From Aspergillus flavus (Eukaryota; Ascomycota; Eurotiomycetes; Eurotiales; Aspergillaceae), in the NCBI RefSeq assembly GCF_009017415.1, contig NC_092410.1:434001-498000 (forward strand): a stretch of 64,000 nt of DNA. Direction: 5' to 3'. Of this stretch, positions 45,797 to 58,022 are shown piece after piece (the stretch's first letter is position 1; each line of letters opens with the position of its first letter). The position numbers and the translations under genes were made by a program. The notes below the pieces were generated by a model that ran no database searches, was not told the origin of the DNA, and saw only the letters and a list, made by a program, of their open reading frames with translations.

Positions 45797-48700
45797 GGAG
45801 AGTATAGAGGTTCAAACACGAAGACGCGCTGAGAGAGTCCGCAACACGTACGTCCACTCAAGCCCGACCAAGGAGAGGATCAGATAGTTCGGATTGGATC
45901 CACGGTCTTTCACAGTGGACAACAACGAGGTTTGTAGAGGAATTGGAATGGAGAGACGCGCGATGAGGTAAGCAGCAGCAGTACAGTAGGTTAGTTTATC
46001 TATCGGGGTTAGCCAAGGCGATGATGATTCAGCCGCTGTCAAAATAGTTTTAGTTTTGTTAGGAACTAAGTGTATTTTTGCTGACTGATGAGGATGATCT
46101 CGTAAGCAGGGGGAAGCGTGAAATGGGGACGTTGACTAAGAGAAAAATGAGGGAGGGAGAGAAAGACGGCGGATTAGTTAAAAGATCAGTCAGACCGTGA
46201 CGTGGGCGGAAGGGAAAATGAGGAACGCGGCCGAGAGAACCTGAGGCAGGAACCAGCCTCCCTCCCATTCGGTCACCGACATCCGATCTCATATATCCCC
46301 TGATTTTAGGACCAATCGTCTTGACTTTTCTTGCTTTGTAGATATTGATATCCAAATTCTATCCATTGACACTCCAATTGAATTCGTTTCCTCTACGTAA
46401 TACTTCGACTCACTGACCGATAGGCAGAACCTGGCCAAAGGCATCAACCACAACAATCCCCGCACTCTCCGCGTGGCTGACTCAGGCGCTGACTCATCCT
46501 TCCGGCTCTTCCGTTCCGCAGTCACGGGATCCGCCTGCGATGCCTCAGGTCCTGCGTACAATGAAGTAGCTTGTACAGAGGATCGTGAACTGGGCGGCGG
46601 CCTTGAAATTTTTAAAAGCTTGTCTTTGAAGAAGTCTGTCTTGTTCTAGGAAGAAATACCTAAGATACTAGGTACAAAACTTATCAGGTTTCAATACTAT
46701 ACATATACGTACTGTGTGCACCATGTACTTGCTACTCGATATATATTTGTTCAACCATTCCGCTATCAACAGTATCTGCTTCAACCGGCACCCTTTACAA
46801 TCGGAAAGACATTCCTCAGCTTCTCACAGTTTTATTCCAGCAAATTCTCAAGATATTTCATACTTCATAAACTCACATTAACTAATAGACAGAAGCATCT
46901 TGTGGTCCAGCAGTTGTCGGAATTTCTGTACACATAACCGTGTTGGCCCTTGCCGTGGAATTCTGCTGGTAACTGATTATTGAGGTAGGCGGAATAGGTA
47001 GGCGGTAAAGTTACCAATAACCACGTGACTACGCACGTGAGCAGATCCATTCTACCTGTCGAGCCTCATTGCACTCAAGTCATCCACTGCATCTGTTTTC
47101 ATTAAATGTATCATGTCCAGTATGATTCTTCAGATTGTTCGATAGATTCGCTGAGTTAACCAATTCAGTCAATCTGCCTGACATATCAAGACAGCCCCTA
47201 TCGATGATGCCCAAACTTCAAGTCATACTCTCACGGATAGTGTCACTTAGCTCCCACCGGGGACGTCGAGATAGATGCCTGCAATAGGAAGATAGCGGGC
47301 AAAACTACAGATAGAAAACCTTCAGGATCAGATTCAATCAAGATCAGGAGAGAAAATTGCTACAAATATTCGTTGAACGCTTATAACTTGGAGAGCATTT
47401 GCAGCTATTGTATGGAAGGGCGGGAGGTTATAAACAATGAAGATGTCGAGTAGGAAATAGGATATTCTTAAAGATATTATATACTCCAGCCTGCATAGCA
47501 CTTAACGTGGACTTCCAATTCTGAGCCAAAGGCACTAATCCCGTACAACAGACTTCCCTATTTCGCGTTTAGAGAACAGAGCAAACATACAAGGTACGGT
47601 CTTATCCGGGGAAGCGGATAGGTAATTCTTTTTGGAAACCCAGACGCTGCGATTTAGGGCCGTCGGCCCTTGAATCTGGTACCGAGCACAGACAGCAAAA
47701 GCTTCAGATAGGCGACGGTGGGGAAAATGAAAACTTCCTGAAACGGACAATGCTACGACCTAGAGCGAGACGCTACTATGGTTTGGTATTTTGGTTTAAT
47801 TGTGGGTGTCGGCCCACTTCGATCTTTGGGTCGGACTCTATTTGACTTCTGGGAACTGTCACGGTGATAACCAATGAAGAGATACTAGAATTGACCGTAC
47901 CTTTTAGCGAATATGCAGAGAAGGCTAGGGAAGTTACTTTCGAAGTAGTTGGTCGCGTTTTCATGGTACTATCTGCAGATCAAACCTTCTTATATTAGAT
48001 GTCTGGTAGAGCGAACTTTCTGTCTCGCTTCTTTTTCTTCACAACCCGGCATTTAGGAACCTTTTTGATTCGGTAGGGATAGTCGGGTCTATTGACTTGA
48101 AAAGTGTTAATGTCAAACTGTCTGATATAGACTTCATCTATCGGGAAGTCCGAGGTCGTGGTACCAGAATGCAGAAACAAAGTATACCCCCCCCATTAGA
48201 ATGCACTTAAAATGGAACAAAGAATAGCCGTACGGCCTAATAAGGTTTGCGAAGATATGGAAGGTCCTTCCACTGGCTCTCTATTCGACAAGAAAGAAAA
48301 GCTCCAGAACGGTTCGCAGGATAAGCCTCTTTGTTTCGAAATACGAGTAACCTTGACCCTCTCTTCCCCACTCGGTAGTTTTTGTCAGATGAATTCCGGG
48401 AAATAATTTATTTTCTATTTATTTCTTCATTTTTAGTGGTGGGGTATTCCATACAGCATTCGTGGGTTGCATTCATCATCCCGTGGTGGATATGCCGCGT
48501 TAGTTACAGAGTACACGATGCGAATTGCGTGCATGGTAGTATTGAGGTTACCATGGGTCAGCTGAGTTTCATGTTTCTATGAGATCAACGAGGACGCAGA
48601 GGACCAAATGGACCCCTATCGCTTTAAATTACGAAAGGCTTGCGTACAATCAGAAAACGTCGTTATGATGGTTTCACTAAATAGATGCTATCTCTGAATA

Positions 48701-49057
48701 TCGACTGTTGCCCTGGATTCAATACGTGATTGTGAAGCAAACCAAATTTCGAGAAAGCCTCCTCTTGCCGTAGTCCGAGTCTCTTGTCGGATATCCCAAA
48801 ATATGTCTCAGAAGGAAGTAACTTGAATCCATAACCTCGTATAGCACTGGTTATATATATCCATCGGGGGACCATTCGAGCTTGTAGAGAGATGAAGAAT
48901 ATGAGTTCCTTAATGAAAGGGGAAAGACGGTTTTTTGAGAAAGTTCTGTGCCATACCCTTCCGGTACTCTGTGAGTGAAATATTGAAGGTCCGTCACAAC
49001 AGGGTTACCGTCATTGGAGGCGGTCATATCAGCGATGAATTCGGCTTGTATAAAGTA
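45797..49057. other. Gene-poor region upstream of kapC
   Basis: The first 500-600 bases are the kapC promoter and leader. Beyond that only short open frames are seen, for example three minus-strand frames in a row at 47535-47750, 47776-47964 and 47995-48180. They have no recognised domain and no convincing splice joins. A minus-strand frame from about 49048 back to 48858 follows the HAD-like relic and may be more decayed sequence of the same origin. Confidence 0.4.
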
Positions 49058-49370
49058 TTAAACATTCCCTAGGCATCTTGGCTGGCTTCGAGTGGCTTCC
49101 TCTCTCACAACGACAATGGCCTTGTCGGCTCTAGAGAGCATCTGGAGGTCAAGAGGACTATCTTCAAAAAAGGCCCAAACGTCGAGACGGTGTTCTTTGT
49201 TCAAGTGGCCAACCAAAGCCTCCTTCACCTCTGGGGTCACAGCCCCTAGTTTGGGCGCATCGACGAGGGCGATAGACTTTGCAACGTCTTGGACTGGTGT
49301 ATCCGCAGAATTGGCGCCGACATACCCGTGCAGATCAGCCTGTTGAACAATAGACCGGCCTGAGGCCCCA
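49058..49370 (-). pseudogene. Relic of a HAD-type phosphatase domain from a fungal kinase-HAD-phosphoribosyltransferase protein
   Basis: An open minus-strand frame without its own start encodes about 104 residues. It ends in DVWAFFEDSPLDLQMLSRAD followed by KAIVVVREEATRSQ. This recalls the last HAD motif (VWAFGDSPLDLDML...AIVVVGEE) of large fungal proteins that join a P-loop kinase, a HAD domain and a uracil-phosphoribosyltransferase-like domain. Here the usual Gly before Asp is replaced by Glu, and the frame stops 13 residues later, where a complete protein would continue for several hundred. The upstream ATG frame at 49506-49246 is in another phase and I found no clean splice to join them. 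A 5'- and 3'-truncated relic is most likely; a small unrelated gene is possible. Confidence 0.5.
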
Positions 49371-49506
49371 GGGAATTATCATCCTGCAAACCTTCCATTT
49401 CCAGCATGCGACAACGCAGTCTGAGTTTATCATTGCGGGCATCGTTATCATCGGTGATGGCAGGACCACTGGCAGTGGCGCCTGGCGGCTCAGAGTTGTT
49501 GCTCAT

Positions 49507-50855
49507 GGCAGTATCACCATCCTCAGCTTATCCGCACTGATGACCTTCGTCATTCCCGTCAATCTATAGAATCGACGCGATAGCTTGAAGTGCTTGACCG
49601 TAGGCCATCAGGAAGCATTGTATATATACAGCTTCCCAACAGAGTCTCATCGCGTGGGATAGCGATAGGTGTCGTCTGACTCACTTCTAGTTTGGATGCT
49701 CTATATGTGTAGTCCACAGGGCTTTGATCGCCCGGAGGTCGAGAGTAGTTCCTGAGTACGTGACGGAGTACTCGGCCAGTCTAGTCGTCACATGCGACCA
49801 AACATCCACCACGAAGACGCAATTTCGGGAAGTTGAACGTAAGTTAGACTATCACACTTGGCGATATCTCCCTTCTTGTCGAGTTCGCAAAGTTTTGTCA
49901 TAAACGTGCATGGGCGTAGCAATAGTGTCTAAGACCCTATGCATTGGAAGGATGCGCTGTGGGGATCTGTCCTTGGTAACCCATCCAGTGAGAATGAGAT
50001 GCAAACCGAACGGCTGCATCTCTATCCTAACTGCTGTTTCCCAGAGTGGTCATTCTAGTGCATGTTGGAACGACCCAAATCCATATAACCATTCACGAAG
50101 CTTAGAGCTTTCATGATGGTGTTCTATAGATGTGTGACACCATGGTCGGGGGATCGTTCCCCTTGACATTGAGTTCGTGTCACATGTATATAGAGGATGT
50201 ATACATTCAAATGCTCGTGGGGCACTCCATTCTGGTTTGAGTCTGATTCGACCTCTAAATGGTTAGAGCATGCATAGTCTTGCTTAAGGTTGCATGAGTC
50301 CAGGTCTCATTTTTAAGACTCATGAGCCTGACCCACCATGTGGGTGCATGTGACATGAACCTCACTGCATTCTGGAAGATATGAAAGAGTGAGGAATGAG
50401 CTTGTTATGAGAGCTCAAAAAGGATCAAAATGATTGTATTGAGTTGGTTAGAAATCTGTCCAGGACAGAGGTATGGTGGGGGTTTAAATAAGCAAGGCTT
50501 CACAAAGGTGTGCAAGGAGCTACAAGACTGTTTACGAAAGAACAAAGAACCCATGGCAGCATCACGTGTGTTGATCATGGATTATTTTTAGGGCATTTGC
50601 ATTGTCATTAGTCAATCTTACCTTGCGCACTGATGAAGTTGCTGGGGAGATCTACGCAGGTTTCGGCCAAGCACAGCCCTATACCATCCTTATTCACTGT
50701 TCCATTAATGTTTATACAATTGAACGCGTATATACATCCGCTTGCAGCAAGAAGCACAAACAATGCAGGGTATCACCAAGTCAACAGGGTATACAGACCT
50801 AACTCTGCGTCCCCACTGCTCGAGAACAACAGGTCATTCAATCATAAACCAAAGA
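49507..50855. other. Gene-poor intergenic region
   Basis: No supported gene. The stretch from about 50600 to the Old Yellow Enzyme stop is probably that gene's 3' flank. Scattered frames below 105 codons lack support. Confidence 0.4.
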
Positions 50856-52213
50856 TTACTGAACTTCCGCAGGAGGATAGTCGACATAGCACACGGCATT
50901 ATCCTCAAACGGCCCGTAGAACCGGCTACGCTCGTACGGCTTGAAGGGGATACCCTTCTTTAACCGCTGCACCAGATCCGGGTTACTGGTGAAGTACCGG
51001 CCATACAGCAGGGCATCATAGCGCTCCTCTTCCAAGACTCCCCAGGAGTTGGTTTGGTTCCACCCGCCGCCCGAGAAGAAGGGGGTGTCGCCGAAGATCT
51101 TGCGGAAGCTCGTGAGGTCCACATCAAGGAGACCCCAGCTGCGCAGGAAGTCATCTTTCTCTTCGTAGCTGAAGATTTGTTCGTAGCGCTACATCTCTTA
51201 GTACTAGTCGTCTAGCGACAGAGGATGACACTCACAGGTTCAATGAAGCTGACATACGACAGCTTGGGGTGGGCCTGCTTCAATGTCTGGCACAGGAAGG
51301 TCCAGGTTTCCACACGCTGCTCCCCGCGCGCTTGGTTGAACAATCCGAATGGTGAGAGACGAATGGCCAAGTTCTCCTCGCCCACCGTCTTTGCCAACTC
51401 GTCCATCAATTCGAGGACGAATTTGCATCGCTTTTCCGGCGACCCACCGTACTCATCCGTGCGCTTGTTAATGTTGGAGCTCAAAAATTGCTCAGGAAGG
51501 TATCCATTTCCACCGTGAAGTTCGACGCCATCGAACCCAATCTTCATAGCTGATTCGGCGGCTTGACAATAGTCCTGGATGGTCTGTTTGATGTGTGGGA
51601 CGGTTAATTCGATCGGCGGGTGGTCCGCATAGCGGACAGGCTCTGTCGATCCCACGGGGGGATGAGAGTAACACTCCGTCGGCGAGTCCCAGGCCGTAGC
51701 CGAGGCGGAGACGGCTGGGGATCCAGTCATTTGGGGGATGGTGGCACGGCCTGCATGCCACAGTTGAGCGAAGATGTAACCCCCTTGCTCATGGACTGCA
51801 TCAACCACTCGTTTCCAGCCAGCGATCTGCTCTTCGGTGAACAGACCAGGAACCCCGGGCATTCCATTACTCTAGAAAGGCAGCGAATGTGTTACTTCCA
51901 CTATCACTACCTATCGGCGGTGGGAGGCAGGTGCATAGCGTCTACTAGGGCATACCTCGAGTGAAGGCGGAATACCTTCCGAAATGATCAGCCCGCCGGG
52001 GGTCGCCCGCTGCCGATAGTACTCAACCATGAGATCCCCCGGATACCATGTCCGATTGGGATTCTCAGGGGTACTGGTGGCGTTCACTGGGACGCCTCGA
52101 TTGCGGGTCATTGGCGCATGAACTACACGATGGCTAAGCTTGATTTTGCCATTGCTGATGTCCAGCGGCTGGAAGAGCTTGGAGCCTTCGCCTTCCAACT
52201 TGCGGATGGTCAT
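50856..52213 (-). CDS. NADH:flavin oxidoreductase / Old Yellow Enzyme family
   Basis: A 408-residue FMN-dependent ene-reductase in three exons: 52213-51956, 51871-51236 and 51188-50856. The TIM-barrel landmarks are in order: [20 protein letters not shown] with APMTRNRG in strand 1, and [16 protein letters not shown]. Then come SNGMPGVP and [30 protein letters not shown] with [12 protein letters not shown] is the family signature. The last part has [20 protein letters not shown], the phosphate-binding end of the barrel. The active-site pair is H-x-x-N (HGGN), as in the fungal ene-reductase class. Substrates are usually alpha,beta-unsaturated carbonyls or nitro compounds; the physiological one is unknown. 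Start at the MTIRKLEG methionine; an in-frame ATG 11 codons upstream is less likely. Confidence 0.92.
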
Positions 52214-54000
52214 GGTGGGGCACGAAGGATTTAAAAAAAGAAACAAGCAAAAGAGACGTCACAAAGTTTGACAGTAATAGGAAGGAGATATAGCAGAGAT
52301 CCCTGTCAAAAGGGGAAGGAAGATAAAAGCAAAAGTGGAAGACAGAAGACGATGACAATGGAACGACCCAAATTTGAGCTACGACTGGATACTTATTTCT
52401 AGGGATTTTATTTGGCGACTGATAAGAAACCTCTCCGCCCCTTCGTTTGCAATGTCGATCGAGTCTCCTTTTCTTGCTCTCTAACGGCTTATGACCAAAA
52501 TGGGTTGACAGATGGACCCGGACATTGTTTGGGACTCCAATGAGAGGCGATGACACTATGGGCCCACGGGTTGAACCTTCGAAGACGAAGAGACTTCCGA
52601 GGCAGCACTGTACTATCATAGGCTAGTATGTCGACCAAGGCTCTCTGAGGCCCAATCACGTCAACTGGGCTGGTCACGGTGATGTTTAGAGGAGGGCTCT
52701 AGTGACCCTGGTGTCGCGCCAGCCAAGTTTTTTAATGCCATGTTGACGGTGGAACAACAACAACAACCGAGGGATCATTAAGAGTTATACACCAAATACT
52801 TTGGGCGGCACAATATCCGGGCGTAATCAAAACAGCACGGCATTTGTCATAGGCCGAGAGAAAAGGCAGAGAAAGAGTACTAACTTCGAAGTAGGGGAGG
52901 AAAAACCTTGACTGGCATGTCGCGTGTGCTCCACCCGAGACAAAGTTAAAGTGAGACCAGAAAATTCCCTTAGTGTTGGTCGGTTAGGGTTAGCCACTGA
53001 ACCACATTTGCCAGCTTCATTTCCACTGAACAGCCGACAGCACCAATGGCAGCTTATCCCTTATTCTGTTTGGATCTTGGGTCTTACCAACGGTCGTGGT
53101 GTCATTCTCGCTGATCCCTGCGTTTTTCTCTCGCTGTTCTTTGCATCCCTATCTTGCATAGTTTCACGATAGTAGCAGACAACATTTCTAATAGCGCTGG
53201 ATATAGCGATGTGGTACTAGTTAAAATAACTCATCCACCGGATAGGCAAGCCAATGCACGAATTACCTAGTTGAACTCGTGGAGTAGTGGCGTGTGCGCC
53301 ATCTGAAATTTCTTGTATGCTTGCGAGGACCACTTAGTCTAATACTACCATCACCTATTCTAACGAAATCGAAATCGACTATACCCAGTCTGCTAAACCC
53401 CAAGGAGGTAAAAGGGGGAAAATGGAATTCAACCCGTACCAGACTGCTGGTCTTGCTGTCGCTGCAGTATTAGTGGGAAATAGGCGCCCCACCGGCCCCA
53501 TGGTTTTGCCTAATTGACACAACAGTCTTGCCCTTCCGCCGACAGTCAACGTAGTATTCGATGGAGTTCAGTGAAACAACCGTGGTTCGGCGTCTATCAT
53601 TTTCCCTTCGAAGGTCGTCTGCCGGTGTCTTCCGGGGAAGTTGATGCACCTATCAAGATCGATCTGGTTGTACATCCCCATTTCGCCTCCTGCCGAGACT
53701 AGGTAGATTTTTCCAATGCAGCACGGTGGCGGGTCTTCAACCACACCTTAACAGTTAGTATTCCGGAGGTTCACAAGCATTTCCCGAATATTTGTTACTC
53801 CGTACGAACGCTTGGACGCCTCCCCCCAGCGTGGCCTATCAGAGCGGGACATTTCATGCAGGAGAACGATCGATGGAGTCGCTCCTCTTGCTCTTGGTTA
53901 AGGGCCATCGATATATTGTGGACTCGCCCACATTGAATCACTTCTGTTCTTCTTTCCTCTCCATTTGAGCCTCCATAATGCTCCATTGTTGGCATCGACA
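52214..54000. other. Divergent intergenic region
   Basis: This is the promoter space between the Old Yellow Enzyme gene (-) and the 7-TM protein gene (+). A C-terminal-like plus-strand frame at 53514-53702 shows no clear family. No other feature is supported. Confidence 0.4.
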
Positions 54001-55385
54001 ATGACAGAAACGCTTCCTGGGTCTTCCCTGAATACGATTAATCTCGTTACACAATGTTTGTGCATTCCGATCGTCACCATCTTCGTGGCGACGCGGTTTG
54101 GCATCCGCTTTTGGTATAAGCAGTTCGTTGTCGTCGAAGATGGTATGTGCGATTTGCAATTCGTGAAACCCCACGGTTACTGACTTGACTTGAATCTAGT
54201 ATTCTGCTTTCTAGCATGGGCAAGTACCCAAATGTCATACGGAGAAGGCATCCATTAACCGTTCCCAGATTTTGTTCATGGCATACTGCGGTATTGCCAT
54301 TGTCGGTAAGTCGGCATCTTCCATCGGTATGCCATGATTCACAAAACTAACGATAGCATCAGTGGGCCGATACGGCGGTGGTGTAAATTATCTAGAAGTC
54401 CCGGCGGACATGCAGGTTGCTTTTCGCAAGGTATTCCACGCCGCAATCATGGAACGACGTTGGGCCATGCTGACCTTGACTCGACTACTTAGTTCTGCTA
54501 CGTCGCGACAGTCTTCTACTGCCCCATGAGTCTTTTCGTGAAATATGCCTTGCTGTCCATCTTGATTCGGATCTTCTCGCCATACCGGGGCCGCATCATG
54601 TTCATCTATGTTCTCCTCGGATGCCTGACCATCTACTACATCATCGCTGAAATTGTCAAAATCCGCATGTGCGACCCTGTCCCGGCATACTGGACGGGCG
54701 AACCGGCCAACTGTCTCGATCAACGAGCTGCCTTGATTGCCGACTCGGTTATTAGCGTCGTTACCGATATTATGATCCTGGTCCTGCCGTTGCCGCTGAC
54801 CTGGTCGCTACAAATGTCGCGGAGCAAGAAGCTCCGAGTCATCGGCATGTTGTCCGCGGGAGGACTCGCCACGGCCTTCAGTGTATACCGACTGATCCTG
54901 GTTTTGAAAGACGGCAGTTCGCCCAATGCGACAGTAATGTTTATGTGTGTGATTCTTTCAGGGTACGTCTCCACAATTTCAGCATTCCATCCGAGCGAAA
55001 TTAACATTCTACTAGTAACGCGGAAGGAGGAGTCGGCCTCATCTGCGCCTGTCTCCCGACGATGAATATCTTGATCAACAAAATCCGCAAAGCCGGCTAC
55101 AGCTACGGCTCGAACAAGTACTACCGGGACGAGTCGTCGATGCACCTCAGCAAAATGAAAGGCGCCAACGCCAAGGGATTCTCCACCATCGGATCGAAGA
55201 CTTCCAGAACCGAGCCCGAGTTTGGCACCGACCAGAGCCATCTGATTTCGTACGCAGGAGCAGTAGACATGAACGCCACCGGTGATGGCGGAATCCATAA
55301 GACCGTTGACGTATCGCAAACAGTGGAGGTGTTGTCTGGAGAAGCGTCCTCGAGCCATTCCGACGACCATCATATGCGGTTTTAG
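54001..55385 (+). CDS. Fungal rhodopsin-domain (SAT4-type) seven-TM protein
   Basis: A 370-residue integral membrane protein in six exons: 54001-54142, 54200-54219 (20 nt), 54269-54305 (37 nt), 54357-54430, 54493-54962 and 55016-55385. The second intron starts with GC (TGG|GCAAGT), a recognised minor donor class; all others are GT-AG. Splicing restores the family pattern: RFGIRFWYKQFVVVEDVFCFLAW, GRYGGGVNYLEVP, a Cys-containing loop CDPVPAYW...CLDQRA, SVVTDIMILVLPLPL and the last membrane segment NAEGGVGLICACLPT. This is the SAT4/Pth11-related fungal 'rhodopsin domain' family, with seven segments and a hydrophilic, Ser-rich tail of about 100 residues. No retinal-binding lysine is expected in this family. 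Function unknown. Confidence 0.9.
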
Positions 55386-58022
55386 CGCGGCTCCCTTCTT
55401 TTTCTTTCTTTATTTTTTTTTTCTTTCGTTCTATAATAGATATCCTTGGTGGGGCATTTTGTACGCATATTCGACTTACTTTCCCCATTTTCTTTTCCAT
55501 TTTCTTTTCTTTTGTGGAGCTTTTTACAGGATTTCTTACAGGTCCAAAGCTTGATACCTTCGATTGGGCTTCCAGAGGCCTCGTGATGTCATTTTGGATG
55601 TGTCTAATGTTTATAAACACATCCCCTCAGTACAAATAGAGATACGATTATGATATATCACTTTTTGCCCCTCGGGATGGAGGCAAAAGATCTTCATGAA
55701 CAGGATTGCCGAGCCGAAGGACACCGAATCTTCAGAACAAATCTGCATAATCCAGCCCCCAAATGCACCAAAATAAAACCTCCCAAGAAAAAGAAAGAAA
55801 AAAAAAGAGAATCGCTGCATAAGATCGCCACGCGAACAGACCTCTCGATCTCAAAAAACAAACACGTATGACCCCCAATGGCCCCCAAAACCAGTCGACT
55901 ATGCAGGACGAAGGATGATCTAGCGACGAAGATCATCAGCGGTGGAGCTTATTCGGCATGCGACGCAATTGATTGCACGCCATGTGGCAATCATTCGAGA
56001 AAACTTTTATTATCATTATTAAAATTAAAGGTATTAATTCGCAATTTATTCCGTACTTTAATATACAAGCAATATCCGGCCTCTTCGTGAGAAAGACGGC
56101 ATGTTCAGTTCGGGTCTCCACTTTTTTGTTGGCGAGACGACGTGGAAACGGAGAACTTGTTCTTCGGAACTCCGCGGTTCATTCCGCCTGATCCACGTAC
56201 GTACGACTTTCGACATTTTGCATTTGTCTTGATGTCATTGACAGTTGGGATTTCTTTCTGGGCCCCCGGGGGGTGTCCGCGGAGGACCTTTGAGTAAGGT
56301 CTAGAACGGAGACAGGAGGACCTCCGAGTAAGACCTAATCTGAGATTCGATTGTGGTTGTCGCCTGTTGGGGTTGCCACCACGGCCATTATGTGATGATT
56401 CTTACGCATACAGTAGTCTTGGGTATTTACTTCTGTTACGCATGGAATCATATGAACGACAGATCCGGATTTCAACAGCCCTAACTAAACTAGTGGGTGG
56501 TGTCAATTGTTACGGCGCTTGCATCGTGTCCCTGGCGGTCTTTCTTCGGGCCTGGGTCGGTGGGTCTGGTCGCCTCGTATTTGTTTTGGGAGTGTTCTGG
56601 ATTCTCGTTACAATTATTAATATTATTCAATGTATTCAATTTATTTAATACTATGAGTATCAGACAATCAAGGGAAAAACTCAATCTGTGAAGTGTGACT
56701 AGTTAACAATAGTGCAGATAGTGGCTGCCCGAGGAGATATGCTGGACAGAGTTCATCTAGAATCCACGATGAAGGTTAACTATGGCAGGGATTGTGTAGG
56801 TTGAAATTCGGCCCTAGAAAGCTGATCAGCTTGGCATTGGGAATATTGCATATTCTTAATTAATTCAATTAATTACTGGGTTTCTTCATACTATTAAGAT
56901 CTGCCCTTATAAATCTCCTAGTCTGATCGTCGACGCATTCCGAATACGAGGCCTGATTAATGATTAATGATCCTTTCGATAAGTCAGATGCTTGACCTGA
57001 TCGCCGACTATGTATTGTCGATCTCCTCCTAGAGCAAGAATATACTAGTTCATGCTAGTATCACTTATGAGACTGAGCGCTTTGACAAATGCTAGTCTAC
57101 ATAGTACACAGTACATACGGAGCTAACGAATACTCCGTGCTAGTACATGATCTGGTGGGGTTATACAGGGTCGAAAAAGGAACTACTACTGAGTTGAGAT
57201 AGCGTTTGCTTGGACCCTGGCGCTTGGGCGGTTTGGGTCTCGAGTGCTGGCAGTAGTGTTTGGGATGTGGTTGGACTAATTAGTGTTGTCAAGTGGTGCA
57301 TCACGGCCAAACGCCAGCTCGAGGATTGTCAACTTGTGAACGGCGTTTGCCGCTGGGCCAGACCATGAAGAGCGGTGATATTTAGTTTCCCTTATTGAAA
57401 CTGTTGAGACTGACGTGCGCACGGGCCCTGTCACTTTACCACGCCTGCAATGATACAATAAGCTGTTCTTAGAGCAACATGTTGGATTGTGTGGAGCCGG
57501 GTTCTTTCTGAATCACTGCCTGGCTAAGCTCCATCCAGACTGGTTTAGGGATTCGTACAATGTGATTCCTTCAGAGAGACAGTGGAAGGCAGACCTCGAG
57601 ATGGTATGACATGGGCGAGCTACGTAAGCACTACGTTGGAGTTTGTGCGATAGCAAACAATCATTGTCACCCCGATCATGACAACCGGGAGATCAAAGTG
57701 ACACCAAACCATACGCCAAGACTCGCTGTTGGTAGCAATAACGGTCGAGAAATCTCTATGGCAGGGTACGGTGACTCTATGAGCCACCGTGGAACAAGGC
57801 GAAGGCTCGAGGCACCTTACTACTTGTTTTCACGGCAAGAGGCTCTTACAATTAGTGATCTTATGACTCTGATGCAACAGTCGATGTCACATCGAGTCAC
57901 CTCGGAACTACGATACCAGCACACAAATAGAGAAATGCATCCTCCTGGTGGGGTTTCTACGTGCTAATGATATCCTAACAATACACCTTTTCTATCAACT
58001 AGAGGTATAGTACAATTGCATT
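55386..58022. other. Gene-poor intergenic region with a tandem hairpin repeat
   Basis: No supported gene. The first 250 bases are pyrimidine-rich and probably the 3' UTR of the 7-TM protein gene. A two-copy repeat lies at 56281-56337. A plus-strand frame of 118 codons at 57611-57967 has no domain. AT-rich stretches occur near 56850-56890. Confidence 0.4.
56281..56337. repeat. Two-copy 23-bp direct repeat, copies with hairpin potential
   Basis: Copy 1 (56281-56303) and copy 2 (56315-56337) share GGAGGACCT, two to three changed bases, GAGTAAG, then one change and CCTA or TCTA. Spacing is 34 bases. In copy 1, GACCTT pairs with AAGGTC around a TGAGT loop. Function unknown. Confidence 0.6.

Noticed and set aside
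47535..48180. Three consecutive minus-strand frames of 60-71 codons
   Set aside because: I tried to join them by introns but found no donor/acceptor pair with matching phase, and the translations show no known family.
53514..53702. Possible C-terminal fragment of a dienelactone-hydrolase-like protein
   Set aside because: The resemblance is limited to a few residues (DLVVHPHF) and no upstream catalytic motif exists in any frame.
57611..57967. 118-codon plus-strand frame before the 2-oxoglutarate oxygenase
   Set aside because: Translation is rich in His, Arg and Asn with no domain; more likely promoter and leader of the oxygenase.
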